From JBNNGK01 sp050268245 (GTDB lineage: Bacteria; Pseudomonadota; Gammaproteobacteria; Enterobacterales; Enterobacteriaceae), in the NCBI RefSeq assembly GCF_050268245.1, contig NZ_JBNNGK010000008.1, forward strand, positions 124,001-188,000: a DNA stretch of 64,000 nt, read 5' to 3'. Below, in pieces: positions 34,414 through 43,176 of the stretch. The translations under genes were made by a program, and so were the position numbers. The notes beneath the pieces were generated by a model. It saw only the letters and a list, made by a program, of their open reading frames with translations. It did no database searches and had not been told where the DNA came from. How positions within the stretch are numbered: the first letter of the stretch is position 1; every line of letters starts with the position of its first letter.

Positions 34414-34719
34414 CGGGCATGACCGCACCGGTTGCGGTGTGGTCGCTGGTTTATTAAGCCGTAAGCCCGGCTTGACAAAAGCACATCCCTCTATCATTCC
34501 GTGATAATTATCCAATAAATCCGTACCAGCTATGATAACTCTCTGAGAATGCGCTAAAATGACGCCGATGCTGTTATTCGCTTGCGTTTAAAATCATCAA
34601 CGACAACTATAAATCAGAGTCCTGTCAACTTTTGCTGACAGATCGCTTCTTCCGTCCGGGGTGAGAGAGTATCATCATTGCCAGTCATCCCCGCACCTGC
34701 AGAGATAAGGCCAACACTG

Positions 34720-36288
34720 ATGCGTTTGGAAGTATTTTGCGAAGACCGGCTCGGTCTAACCCGAGAACTACTCGATCTTTTGGTATCGCGCAGCATTGAT
34801 TTGCGTGGTATTGAAATCGATCCCATCGGTCGCATTTACCTCAATTTTTCCCAACTTGATTTTGATACCTTCCGCGCGTTAATGGCGGAAATCCGGCGTA
34901 TTGAGGGTGTGACCGATGTACGTACCGTCAATTTTATGCCTTCGGAGCGTGAACACCGTGCGTTGCGTGCGCTGCTGGAGTCGATGCCGGAACCGGTGTT
35001 TTCGATCGATATGAGATGCAAAGTTGAGCTGGCTAACCCGGCAGCGTTAGCGTTATTTGGCCTGAGTGAAGAAAAAATTCGTAATCAAACCGCTGGGCAA
35101 CTGATCGCAGGTTACAGTTTTAGCCGTTGGTTAGAGAATGAACATGCCGCCCCGCATTCTGAGCGCGTGGTGATCCGCAGTCAGGATTTCCTGATGGATA
35201 TCACGCCGATTCATCTTGAAGATGAAAATCATCAACATGATATCGTCGGTGCGGTGATCATGCTGAAATCAACGGCGCGCATGGGGCGTCAGTTGCAAAA
35301 TCTGTCGGTTAATGACGATAGCGAATTTAACCACATTGTTGCCGTCAGCCCAAAAATGCGACAGGTGTTGGAGCAGTCCCGCAAGCTCGCGATGCTTGAT
35401 GCACCGTTGCTGTTCGTTGGGGAGACGGGTACCGGCAAAGATATTCTGGCTCACGCCTGCCATCTGCGTAGCCCACGCGGCAAGCAACCGTTCTTGGCGC
35501 TCAATTGCGCTGCATTGCCGGACGATGTGGCTGAGAGCGAACTGTTTGGCCATGCGGCTGGCGCTTACCCTGGTGCCGCAGCGGGTAAGAAAGGTTTCTT
35601 CGAACAGGCTAATGGTGGCTCGGTTTTACTGGATGAGATCGGCGAGATGTCACCACGCATGCAAACCAAACTGCTGCGCTTTCTGAATGATGGCACCTTC
35701 CGTCGCGTTGGTGAAGATCATGAGGTACATGTCGATGTCCGCGTTATCTGTGCGACGCAAAAAAACCTGATTGAACTGGTGCAGCGCGGTGAATTTCGCG
35801 AAGATTTGTATTACCGCCTGAACGTGTTGACCATCACTATTCCGCCGTTGCGTGAGCGGCCACAAGATATTATGCCGCTTACGGAGCTGTTTGTGGCGCG
35901 TTTTGCCGACGAGCAAGGCGTGGCGCGGCCGAAGCTGGCTAATGATCTCAATAGCTTCCTCAGTAAATACGGCTGGCCGGGTAATGTTCGTCAATTGAAA
36001 AATGCTATCTATCGTGCACTAACGCAAACTGAAGGTTTTGAACTGCGCCCGCAAGATATCGTGCTGCCAGAGTTTGAAGTTGAAATAGCGTTGGGCGATG
36101 AGGTATTGGACGGTTCGCTCGACGATATTAGCAAGCGTTTCGAGCGCTCGGTGTTGACCCGGCTGTACCGCACATACCCGAGTACGCGAAAACTAGCGAA
36201 ACGGTTAGGGGTTTCGCATACCGCAATCGCAAATAAATTACGTGAATATGGTCTCAGTAGCCGTAAACCGGTGGAGGAGAGTGAATAA
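34720..36288 (+). CDS. tyrR: TyrR, aromatic amino acid regulator
   Basis: 522-aa AAA+ regulator that senses tyrosine, phenylalanine or tryptophan and controls aromatic biosynthesis and transport genes. Domains in order: ACT (from MRLEVFCEDRLGL), PAS (~residues 78-190), AAA+ with Walker A GETGTGKD, and a C-terminal helix-turn-helix (TRKLAKRLGVSHTAIANKL). It is ~9 residues longer than E. coli TyrR because a loop HAAGAYPGAAAGKKG stands where E. coli has HAPEGKKG. Start at 34720 as in E. coli. Confidence 0.96.
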   Translation: MRLEVFCEDRLGLTRELLDLLVSRSIDLRGIEIDPIGRIYLNFSQLDFDTFRALMAEIRRIEGVTDVRTVNFMPSEREHRALRALLESMPEPVFSIDMRCKVELANPAALALFGLSEEKIRNQTAGQLIAGYSFSRWLENEHAAPHSERVVIRSQDFLMDITPIHLEDENHQHDIVGAVIMLKSTARMGRQLQNLSVNDDSEFNHIVAVSPKMRQVLEQSRKLAMLDAPLLFVGETGTGKDILAHACHLRSPRGKQPFLALNCAALPDDVAESELFGHAAGAYPGAAAGKKGFFEQANGGSVLLDEIGEMSPRMQTKLLRFLNDGTFRRVGEDHEVHVDVRVICATQKNLIELVQRGEFREDLYYRLNVLTITIPPLRERPQDIMPLTELFVARFADEQGVARPKLANDLNSFLSKYGWPGNVRQLKNAIYRALTQTEGFELRPQDIVLPEFEVEIALGDEVLDGSLDDISKRFERSVLTRLYRTYPSTRKLAKRLGVSHTAIANKLREYGLSSRKPVEESE

Positions 36289-36479
36289 TCGAACCGTCAA
36301 AAACCGCGATTTGCGGACAATAGCGCGGGGCGGGTTTACGAAATATGTCGGAAAGGCAAATGCGGTGTTTGTGTTAACCGAAGACTGATGTGAAAAGCCG
36401 GAGGCGTTCAGCGGTTGGTTGCGCCAACGATGCTGCTCTCGCTTTGCCTATCACGAAATACCCTATTGCTCTCGTCTAT

Positions 36480-36503
36480 AAGCGCCCTCCGTGGCGCTTT
36501 TTT
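36480..36503 (+). terminator. Terminator of tyrR
   Basis: Stem AAGCGCC / GGCGCTT with a 6-nt loop and a T-run, in the 301-bp gap between tyrR and the convergent tpx. The rest of this gap (36289-36589) contains no gene that I can support. Confidence 0.85.
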
Positions 36504-36589
36504 CGCTACGCTGCGTCAGCAGGTAGGTCGCATTTAATGACGCCCGATGCCGCTCAGACTAAACTTGGCGGTATCCGACGTGCGCTTCA

Positions 36590-37093
36590 TTATTTCAGTG
36601 CGGCCAGCGCGGCGTCGTAGTTGGGTTCAGAGGTGATTTCATTAACCAGTTCGCTGTACAGAACATTGTCCTGACCATCCAGCACCACCACGGCGCGTGC
36701 GGTTAAGCCTGCCAAGGCACCATCGGCGATTTCTACACCGTATGCTTGTTTAAATTCAGCACCGCGCAGTGTAGACAGCATCACCACATTGCTCAGACCT
36801 TCTGCGCCGCAGAAACGAGATTGCGCAAACGGCAGATCGGAAGAAATGCACAGTACCACCGTGTTGTCTAATTCGCTGGCTAATTGATTGAACTTGCGCA
36901 CCGATGCTGCACATACGCCGGTATCAATACTTGGGAAGATGTTTAGCACTTTACGTTTACCGGCGAAGCTGCTGAGTGTGACGTCTGATAAGTCTTTGGC
37001 AACCAGCGTGAAGGGTTTAGCCGAATCGCCAGCCTGTGGCAGTTGGCCCGCTACGGAAACTGGGTTGCTCTGAAAGTGTACTGTCTGAGTCAT
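36590..37093 (-). CDS. tpx: Thiol peroxidase Tpx
   Basis: 167-aa atypical 2-Cys peroxiredoxin that reduces H2O2 and alkyl hydroperoxides with thioredoxin. The peroxidatic cysteine is C61 in DTGVCAAS and the resolving cysteine C95 in SRFCGAEG. Start at 37093 follows AAGGAA; an in-frame upstream start at 37135 adds a tail absent from E. coli Tpx (168 aa). Monocistronic, tpx/tyrR convergent as in E. coli. Confidence 0.97.
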   Translation of the reverse strand: MTQTVHFQSNPVSVAGQLPQAGDSAKPFTLVAKDLSDVTLSSFAGKRKVLNIFPSIDTGVCAASVRKFNQLASELDNTVVLCISSDLPFAQSRFCGAEGLSNVVMLSTLRGAEFKQAYGVEIADGALAGLTARAVVVLDGQDNVLYSELVNEITSEPNYDAALAALK

Positions 37094-37301
37094 GACTTGG
37101 TTCCTTTTCAAAAGAGTTGATACAAAGGTATGCACCTAATTAAACGTCCGTTAAGAATTGCATAACATTAGGTTCACACCTTTTCGCCAGTTTATGTCAA
37201 CAATTGGAGCTTGGATAGATAAAGTTGCTTAAGTCGTTGTATATAGTAGATGACCCTTGCGCACTGCGCTGGCTTAGTGCGTATTTCACTCAGGAGCCGT
37301 T

Positions 37302-38279
37302 ATGAGAACTGTGCGTTTCTATTCGCAGACTTGGCCATTACACACCGCCTATGTTATTGCCCGGGGCAGCCGAACCGAAGCCAAGGTGATGGTGGTGGAG
37401 ATTGAACAGCAAGGCGTATGCGGTATCGGTGAATGTACGCCATATCCACGCTACGGTGAAAGTGAACATTCTGTGAAGGCGCAACTCTTGGCAATGGCTG
37501 ACGCGATTGAACGTGGCATTACCCGTGAACAGTTGCAACAGTTGCTGCCAGCCGGCGCCGCGCGTAATGCGCTAGATTCGGCGCTGTGGATGCTGGAGTG
37601 CCAACTGAGTAAGCAAAGCCTGTGGCAACGGTGCGGCGTCACTGCCCCGCACGCTATCGTGATGGCGCAAACCGTCAGCCTGGGTTCACCGGAGGCCATG
37701 GCGTTTGCGGCATTGGATTTGTACCGTAAAGGCGCAACGTTATTGAAGATCAAATTGGACGACCATCTGATCAGCGAGCGGTTGGTCGCGATACGTGGAG
37801 CCGTGCCAGAGGCAACACTGATTGTTGACGCCAATGAATCCTGGCATGCGGAAGGGTTAGCATCACGCTGTCAACTGCTGGCGGATTTGGGCGTAGCCAT
37901 GCTTGAGCAGCCGCTGCCCGTAAATGATGACAGTGCGCTGGAAAATTTTATTCACCCACTGCCCATTTGTGCTGATGAAAGCTGCCACACATGCGCCGAC
38001 CTTCCGGTGTTGGTCGGTCGTTATGACATGGTAAACATCAAATTGGATAAGACCGGTGGCCTGACGGAAGCGTTAGCGCTGGCGAACCAAGCGCGTGAGC
38101 ACGGTTTTGCTATTATGCTGGGCTGTATGCTGTGTACCTCGCGCGCGATCAAGGCCGCGCTACCGCTGGCGCCACAAGCGCGCTTCATCGATCTTGATGG
38201 GCCCACTTGGCTGGCGCAGGACGTTGATGACGGGCTGGATTTCGCCTGTGGGCTCATCAAATTAGCGGTTGACGTATAA
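37302..38279 (+). CDS. ycjG: L-Ala-D/L-Glu epimerase
   Basis: 325-aa enolase-superfamily epimerase that converts L-Ala-D-Glu from murein recycling to L-Ala-L-Glu. The catalytic lysines lie in LKIKLD and NIKLDKTGG, and metal ligands in VDANES, MLEQPL and ICADES. AGGAG precedes the ATG. It is convergent with mpaA, which releases the substrate dipeptide's precursor; both are ancestral neighbours of tpx. Confidence 0.95.
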   Translation: MRTVRFYSQTWPLHTAYVIARGSRTEAKVMVVEIEQQGVCGIGECTPYPRYGESEHSVKAQLLAMADAIERGITREQLQQLLPAGAARNALDSALWMLECQLSKQSLWQRCGVTAPHAIVMAQTVSLGSPEAMAFAALDLYRKGATLLKIKLDDHLISERLVAIRGAVPEATLIVDANESWHAEGLASRCQLLADLGVAMLEQPLPVNDDSALENFIHPLPICADESCHTCADLPVLVGRYDMVNIKLDKTGGLTEALALANQAREHGFAIMLGCMLCTSRAIKAALPLAPQARFIDLDGPTWLAQDVDDGLDFACGLIKLAVDV

Positions 38280-38296
38280 CGACCGCGGGCGCGCTA

Positions 38297-39004
38297 TCAA
38301 TCAGCGTAAACTAACAGTGCCATCATGGCATCTAGGTATTTCTCTGTCGCGGCATCGGCTGAAATGGCAGGAAATTCGGCGGTAATACACGGCAGTGACA
38401 AATCGGCACACCAACTGCCGAACGAACCCGGCGTTTCATAACCGACGCTACTGACCAGCGGCAGTCTAAATTGATGAGCTAACCAGAACCCAAGATGCGA
38501 GCTTCCGGGATCTTCAATACAGGCGAGCGGCTCATGGAAAGAGACGACCCACTTCGGCTTCAGGCTGTGGATTAAGCGGCAAAGTGCTTGTGTTTCAGGC
38601 TCGGAGCCTGGTCGGCCGCCGGTTGAGAGTTTCACATCACGCGTTGGCGTGGCACTGTTCCAACGATAAACCGTGTCACCTGAACGCCAGTTCGCCGCGG
38701 GAAAATTGCGATTCAAGTCCACGCCGTTGGCATTGGCGCGCAGCCCGAGTTGGCAGCCGTCCGGGTTCATCGCCAGTACGACGTGATGACATTGCTGAGA
38801 TGAGGGAAGGCTGCGTAATGCGCAAGATAGCGTCACCACGGCAGCATTTTCATCACCGTGCGTGCCCGCAATAATGAGCCCGGTATCCGGCCCGCTGTGC
38901 ACTGCGGGGAAATAAAGCAGCGGCGCACCTAATAAAGATTTTCCGTAAATTTCGCCAGCCATGGCCAATTGGCCGCGTTCACTGCGTGGTCGCTGTTGGA
39001 TCAT
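38297..39004 (-). CDS. mpaA: Murein peptide amidase A
   Basis: 235-aa M14-type zinc carboxypeptidase that removes meso-diaminopimelate from the murein tripeptide L-Ala-D-Glu-mDAP. Zinc motif AGTHGDEN (H and E ligands) and third ligand SFHEPL are present, along with NPDGCQLGLRANANGVDLNR (20 residues) containing the substrate-binding Arg. Works directly before YcjG in recycling. Slightly shorter than E. coli MpaA. Confidence 0.95.
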   Translation of the reverse strand: MIQQRPRSERGQLAMAGEIYGKSLLGAPLLYFPAVHSGPDTGLIIAGTHGDENAAVVTLSCALRSLPSSQQCHHVVLAMNPDGCQLGLRANANGVDLNRNFPAANWRSGDTVYRWNSATPTRDVKLSTGGRPGSEPETQALCRLIHSLKPKWVVSFHEPLACIEDPGSSHLGFWLAHQFRLPLVSSVGYETPGSFGSWCADLSLPCITAEFPAISADAATEKYLDAMMALLVYAD

Positions 39005-39219
39005 GGTGTTATCCCGCTCTAATGCCCATTAAGTTAAGACGCATTGCTATTCTATTCAGTGTATTACGCTTTTAAGCCATTTTCCCAGCGCAATATTTCA
39101 TCACTCGTGAAAGCTGTCGTCGTTATTTAACGGCGAACAACGGAAACTGCGCTGCGGTTAGTAACGTAGCTTGTTATACTCAAGACAGCGCTAAGCCGAT
39201 AACCAATAAGGGGATTTAC

Positions 39220-39570
39220 ATGTCAATTGCCAGAATCGTTGCTCGTTATACCGAAAATACCCAGGACACTATTACGCTGCTGTGTGGCATCGATGGTGAC
39301 AACCAAATCCGCCAAGGGGAATGGTTTGGCGTAGTGAAAAATGACGATGGACAGGGGGATGAGTCTAATTATCCGTTTACCCTGCATATTGATTATCAAA
39401 AAAAGGCGTTCTATCTCGATTATGGTTTTGATGAGGCGGATACACGTCAGCTGCAAGAGATTGATATCCAACAGCAACCGTTAGCGGAAAACGGGGTGTT
39501 TACTATTGTTGATGTCGAAGAAGGAGAAGAATACAGCTATAAGATCAGCAGTATTCATTTGTACGATTGA
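39220..39570 (+). CDS. Conserved hypothetical acidic protein
   Basis: 116-aa soluble, strongly acidic protein that I do not recognise. It has no signal peptide or membrane segment. Predicted beta-rich stretches such as YPFTLHIDYQKKAFYLDYGF (20 residues) suggest a small compact beta fold. AAGGGG precedes the ATG at a good distance and the codon pattern looks coding, so it is likely a real gene. It stands between mpaA and mppA, 150-220 bp from each, as a single-gene unit. Confidence 0.75.
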   Translation: MSIARIVARYTENTQDTITLLCGIDGDNQIRQGEWFGVVKNDDGQGDESNYPFTLHIDYQKKAFYLDYGFDEADTRQLQEIDIQQQPLAENGVFTIVDVEEGEEYSYKISSIHLYD

Positions 39571-39709
39571 GCATTTCGCCCCTGACTATTGTCTGCGTTG
39601 GTCGCAGGCTTTACCGCCCAGTTTTTCAATCTCGTCGCCAACCGACGCTAGGGCGCGGAAATGATGTGCTATAAGATAAGTAATTCAGCTAGTTAACTGG
39701 GGATGATTG

Positions 39710-41344
39710 ATGATGGCGAAAATAAAGACTCAACAGGTTTTTCGTGTGGCGCTGTGCGCCACGGTGATCCACCTGTGTTTTACTGCCTCCGCTGCGCAGC
39801 TGCCACCGGGCACGATCTTGGCAGAAAAACAGGAAATTGTTCGTCACATCAAAGATGAGCCCGCTTCGCTGGATCCGATTAAAGCAGTGGGGTTGCCCGA
39901 AGCGCAGGTCGCCCGCGACTTATTCGAGGGATTAGTCAATCAAGATGCACAAGGAAACGTGATCCCCGGTGTTGCCGCTTCTTGGAAAACGTCTAATAAT
40001 CAGACCTATATTTTTACGTTGCGTAAAAACGCGCGGTGGTCAAACGGTGACGCTGTCACGGCGAGGGATTTTGTTTACAGCTGGCAGCGTTTAGTAGAGC
40101 CGAAAAATTTGTCGCCTTTCGCCTGGTTTGCTCAACTGGCGGGCATTCAAAATGCCGAAGAAATCATTGCAGGTAAACTGCCTGCTGACAAATTGGGCGT
40201 AACAGCGGTTGATGATCATACGTTGAAAGTACAACTGAATAAGCCCGTACCGTATTTCGTTAGCCTGACTGCCAATTTTAGCCTGTTCCCAGTACCGCAG
40301 GCTGTGGTGGAAAAATATGGTAACGACTGGACTAAAGTGGGGCATTTAGTCGGCAACGGCGCTTTTAAGCTGCAACAACGTGTCGTCAATGAAAAGCTGG
40401 TGTTGGCAGCTAATGAACACTATTGGGATCACGCGAAAACCGTATTGACTAAAGTGACGTTTGTACCGATTAACCAGGAATCTAACGCGACCAAACGTCA
40501 CCTGGCAGGTGATATCGATATCACCGAATCATTCCCTAAAAACATGTATAAGAAGTTGTTGAAAGAGATACCTGAGCAGGTTTATACGCCGGATCAACTG
40601 GGTACCTATTACTACGCCTTCAATACCCAACGTGCGCCAACCAATGACGTGCGGGTTCGCAAGGCATTGTCTTATGCCATTGATCGAAAAATTATCGCAG
40701 AGAAAGTGTTGGGTACCGGAGAGAAACCGGCTTATCACTTCACGCCTGATGTTACCGCCGGCTTCAAACCGCAGAAAAGTCTATTACAGCAGCAGTCGCA
40801 ACAAGAACTGGATGCACAAGCCAAGGCACTGATGCAAGCTGCGGGCTATGGCCCCGGTAAGCCGCTGAAGTTGACGCTGTTGTATAACACCTCGGAAAGT
40901 CATCAAAAGATCGCCATCGCCGTTGCATCAATGTGGAAGAAGAAGCTCGGCGTTGAGGTTAAATTACAGAATCAGGAATGGAAAACCTACATTGATAGCC
41001 GTAATACCGGTAATTTTGATGTCGTGCGAGCTTCGTGGGTAGGTGACTATAATGAGGCCTCAACTTTCTTGTCATTACTGGGCTCGCGCCATACCGGTAA
41101 TATCGCTAAATTCCGCAGCGCCGATTACGATCGGGTTCTGGAGCAAGCAAGCCGCCAAACGAACTCGGTTGAACTGACTGCCGACTATAACAAAGCGGAA
41201 CAGATCATTGCCGAGCAGGCTCCGATCGCCCCCATTTACCAGTACACCAATGGTCGATTGATTAAACCGTGGGTGAAAGGATACCCGATCACCAATCCAG
41301 AAGACGTGGCCTACAGCCAGAGCCTTTATATCATCAGACACTGA
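39710..41344 (+). CDS. mppA: MppA, periplasmic murein tripeptide-binding protein
   Basis: 544-aa SBP family 5 protein close to MppA/OppA, which delivers L-Ala-D-Glu-mDAP to the Opp permease. The signal peptide (RVALCATVIHLCFTASAA, cleavage after SAA) has no lipobox. Family motifs include DEPASLDPIKAVGLPEAQVA (20 residues) and FTLRKNARWSNGD. I take the ATG at 39710, 7 nt after GGGG; the frame could begin at a TTG at 39707. MppA is preferred over OppA because of context (mpaA, ycjG, zntB) and lack of oppBCDF. Confidence 0.88.
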   Translation: MMAKIKTQQVFRVALCATVIHLCFTASAAQLPPGTILAEKQEIVRHIKDEPASLDPIKAVGLPEAQVARDLFEGLVNQDAQGNVIPGVAASWKTSNNQTYIFTLRKNARWSNGDAVTARDFVYSWQRLVEPKNLSPFAWFAQLAGIQNAEEIIAGKLPADKLGVTAVDDHTLKVQLNKPVPYFVSLTANFSLFPVPQAVVEKYGNDWTKVGHLVGNGAFKLQQRVVNEKLVLAANEHYWDHAKTVLTKVTFVPINQESNATKRHLAGDIDITESFPKNMYKKLLKEIPEQVYTPDQLGTYYYAFNTQRAPTNDVRVRKALSYAIDRKIIAEKVLGTGEKPAYHFTPDVTAGFKPQKSLLQQQSQQELDAQAKALMQAAGYGPGKPLKLTLLYNTSESHQKIAIAVASMWKKKLGVEVKLQNQEWKTYIDSRNTGNFDVVRASWVGDYNEASTFLSLLGSRHTGNIAKFRSADYDRVLEQASRQTNSVELTADYNKAEQIIAEQAPIAPIYQYTNGRLIKPWVKGYPITNPEDVAYSQSLYIIRH

Positions 41345-41397
41345 TTGAAAAGCATTCTGCTAGGCTTACCGCGAATAAACGATGAAGAGGATAGGCA

Positions 41398-42381
41398 ATG
41401 GATGTTATCGCTGGCAATGCGCTGCAAGTTTCTGACGCGGTCTACGCATTTAAGCTGGACGGTAAGGGCGGCGTAACGCCCATTGATCACGACGATCGGA
41501 TCACCTGCGACATTCCGTGTTGGCTTCATCTAGATTACGCGCATTCCGCCAGCGCACATTGGTTGGCAAGTACGCCGCTGTTACCAGACTCAGTCCGCGA
41601 AGCCCTCTCGGGGGAGAGTACGCGGCCGCGCGTGACGCGACAGGGCGACGGTACGATGATTACGCTACGAGGTATTAATTTCAACACCAATGCGCGCCCA
41701 GATCAGTTGGTCACCTTTCGCGTTTACATCACCGACAAAATGATTGTCTCAACCCGTCATCGCAAAGTGTATTCGATCGATGAAGTGGTAAACGATTTGC
41801 AAAGTGGTGTCGGGCCAACCAACAGTGGTAGCTGGCTGGTCGATGTTTCCGATGGGCTGACCGACCACGCCAGTGAGTTTATCGAAGATTTGCACGATAA
41901 GATTATCGATCTGGAAGATGCGTTGTTGGAGCAACAAATTCCAGAACGCGGCCAACTGGCGTTGATCCGTAAACAATTGATTGTATTACGCCGCTATATG
42001 GCTCCCCAGCGCGATGTATTTTCTCGTCTGGCCAGTGAGCGCCTGCCGTGGATGAGTGATGACGATCGTAGACGGATGCAGGATATCGCCGATCGCCTTG
42101 GCCGTGGTCTTGATGATTTGGACGGTAGTATTGCGCGTACGGCTATTTTGTCCGATGAAATAACGACGGTGATGGCAGAGGCGATGAATCGGCGTACGTA
42201 TACCATGTCCTTGTTGGCGATGGTGTTCTTACCCACGACATTCCTCACGGGATTGTTTGGTGTGAACTTGGGGGGGATTCCCGGGGGGAGTGAGCCGCTC
42301 GGCTTTGCGGCGTTCTGTATCATGCTGGTTTTACTGGTACTCGGCGTGGCTTGGTGGCTTAAACGTCGTCGCTGGCTATAA
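41398..42381 (+). CDS. zntB: Zinc transporter ZntB (CorA family)
   Basis: 327-aa CorA/MIT-family transporter, same length as E. coli ZntB, which moves Zn2+ across the inner membrane. A large cytoplasmic funnel domain is followed by two C-terminal helices; the signature Gly-Val-Asn lies in FGVNLGGIPGG between them. GAGGATAGG precedes the ATG. Downstream is the fnrS RNA gene, as in E. coli. Confidence 0.96.
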   Translation: MDVIAGNALQVSDAVYAFKLDGKGGVTPIDHDDRITCDIPCWLHLDYAHSASAHWLASTPLLPDSVREALSGESTRPRVTRQGDGTMITLRGINFNTNARPDQLVTFRVYITDKMIVSTRHRKVYSIDEVVNDLQSGVGPTNSGSWLVDVSDGLTDHASEFIEDLHDKIIDLEDALLEQQIPERGQLALIRKQLIVLRRYMAPQRDVFSRLASERLPWMSDDDRRRMQDIADRLGRGLDDLDGSIARTAILSDEITTVMAEAMNRRTYTMSLLAMVFLPTTFLTGLFGVNLGGIPGGSEPLGFAAFCIMLVLLVLGVAWWLKRRRWL

Positions 42382-42436
42382 CGCGTTGATTATCGTTGCC
42401 AATAGACAGCTAAAAGTGATGAAAACCCGGATAATA

Positions 42437-42450
42437 TTGAGCGACATCAA
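42437..42450 (+). promoter_or_regulatory. FNR box of fnrS
   Basis: TTGAG-CGAC-ATCAA, one mismatch from the FNR consensus. Its centre is 42.5 bp before the fnrS 5' end inferred from E. coli, i.e. the class II activator position. CATCAT at 42473-42478 is the candidate -10 hexamer. Confidence 0.85.
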
Positions 42451-42485
42451 CATTTGCTGAGAGAAAGTGCGGCATCATCTCTCTT

Positions 42486-42610
42486 GCAGGTGAATGCAAC
42501 GTCAAGCGATGGGCGTTGCGCTCCATAATTGTCTTACTTTCTTATTTTTAGCATTACTGCATAGCATATTTGCTTCATACAGTGCCGGTTTAGATACCGG
42601 CATTTTTTTT
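42486..42610 (+). ncRNA. fnrS: FnrS, FNR-activated small regulatory RNA
   Basis: Hfq-dependent sRNA made under anaerobiosis that represses aerobic-metabolism and oxidative-stress mRNAs. The first ~60 nt are almost identical to E. coli FnrS: GCAGGTGAATGCAACGTCAA, then the seed loop GGGCGTTGCGCTCC, then TTACTGCATAGC. It ends with a strong terminator TGCCGGT / ACCGGCA and eight T residues (42583-42610). Both the upstream zntB and the FNR box agree with the E. coli locus; the neighbour dbpA is absent. Confidence 0.95.
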
Positions 42611-42633
42611 ACCTATCGTTAGCCATTAACGGT

Positions 42634-43032
42634 TTATGCGGCAGATTCATCCCAGAAACTGGCCTCTATTTTATTCCCGTCAAGATCGCGTACAAAACAG
42701 CCATAATATTGTTCACCATAATGTGGACGAGAACCGGGCGCGCCCTCATCCTGAGCACCCGCTGCCAGCGCCTGTTGATAAAACGCATCAACCTGCTTTT
42801 TGCTGGTGGCAAAAAAACCGACGTGGATGCCGTTGCCCATGCTGGCAGGCTGGCCGTCAATCGGCGTTTGCAGCCAAAACTCAGGATAGTCGCGGCCATA
42901 GCCGATAGCGCCAGAATGCTCCAATACGCGGCGGCAATCCAGCGCACCGAGAACGCAATCGTAAAAATCTGCAGCCTTGGAAAAATTATTGGTTCCCACA
43001 GAGACATGGGACAAACACGGGGTGATATTCAT
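42634..43032 (-). CDS. VOC-family (glyoxalase/bleomycin-resistance fold) protein
   Basis: 132-aa single-domain vicinal-oxygen-chelate protein. The opening LSHVSVGTNNFSKAADFYDC is the usual first beta-alpha-beta module with a metal histidine; the second module ends FVRDLDGNKIEASFWDE with the typical glutamate. Substrate unknown; annotated relatives are often called lactoylglutathione lyase-like. Single gene between fnrS and ttcA, a position taken by dbpA in E. coli. Confidence 0.85.
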   Translation of the reverse strand: MNITPCLSHVSVGTNNFSKAADFYDCVLGALDCRRVLEHSGAIGYGRDYPEFWLQTPIDGQPASMGNGIHVGFFATSKKQVDAFYQQALAAGAQDEGAPGSRPHYGEQYYGCFVRDLDGNKIEASFWDESAA

Positions 43033-43143
43033 CAGTAAGCTCCATTAACTGTACAAATAAACAGTATAGAATAAATTCGGCGCTGTCAGGTTTTTTTTGC
43101 TGGAATTGTGATCGGGATAGAAAAGCATTCAGCGGGCGGTGAA

Positions 43144-43167
43144 CCCATCGGCCGGATAACCGATGGG
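43144..43167 (-). terminator. Hairpin after ttcA
   Basis: 8-bp stem CCCATCGG / CCGATGGG with an 8-nt loop, 10 bp past the ttcA stop. No strong T-run follows on the minus strand. The stem core repeats that found at 16146-16185. Confidence 0.5.
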
Positions 43168-43176
43168 ATGGGGTAA

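Noticed and set aside
36390..36620. 76-codon open frame downstream of tyrR
   Set aside because: It runs through the tyrR terminator hairpin and into tpx on the other strand; composition is not coding-like.
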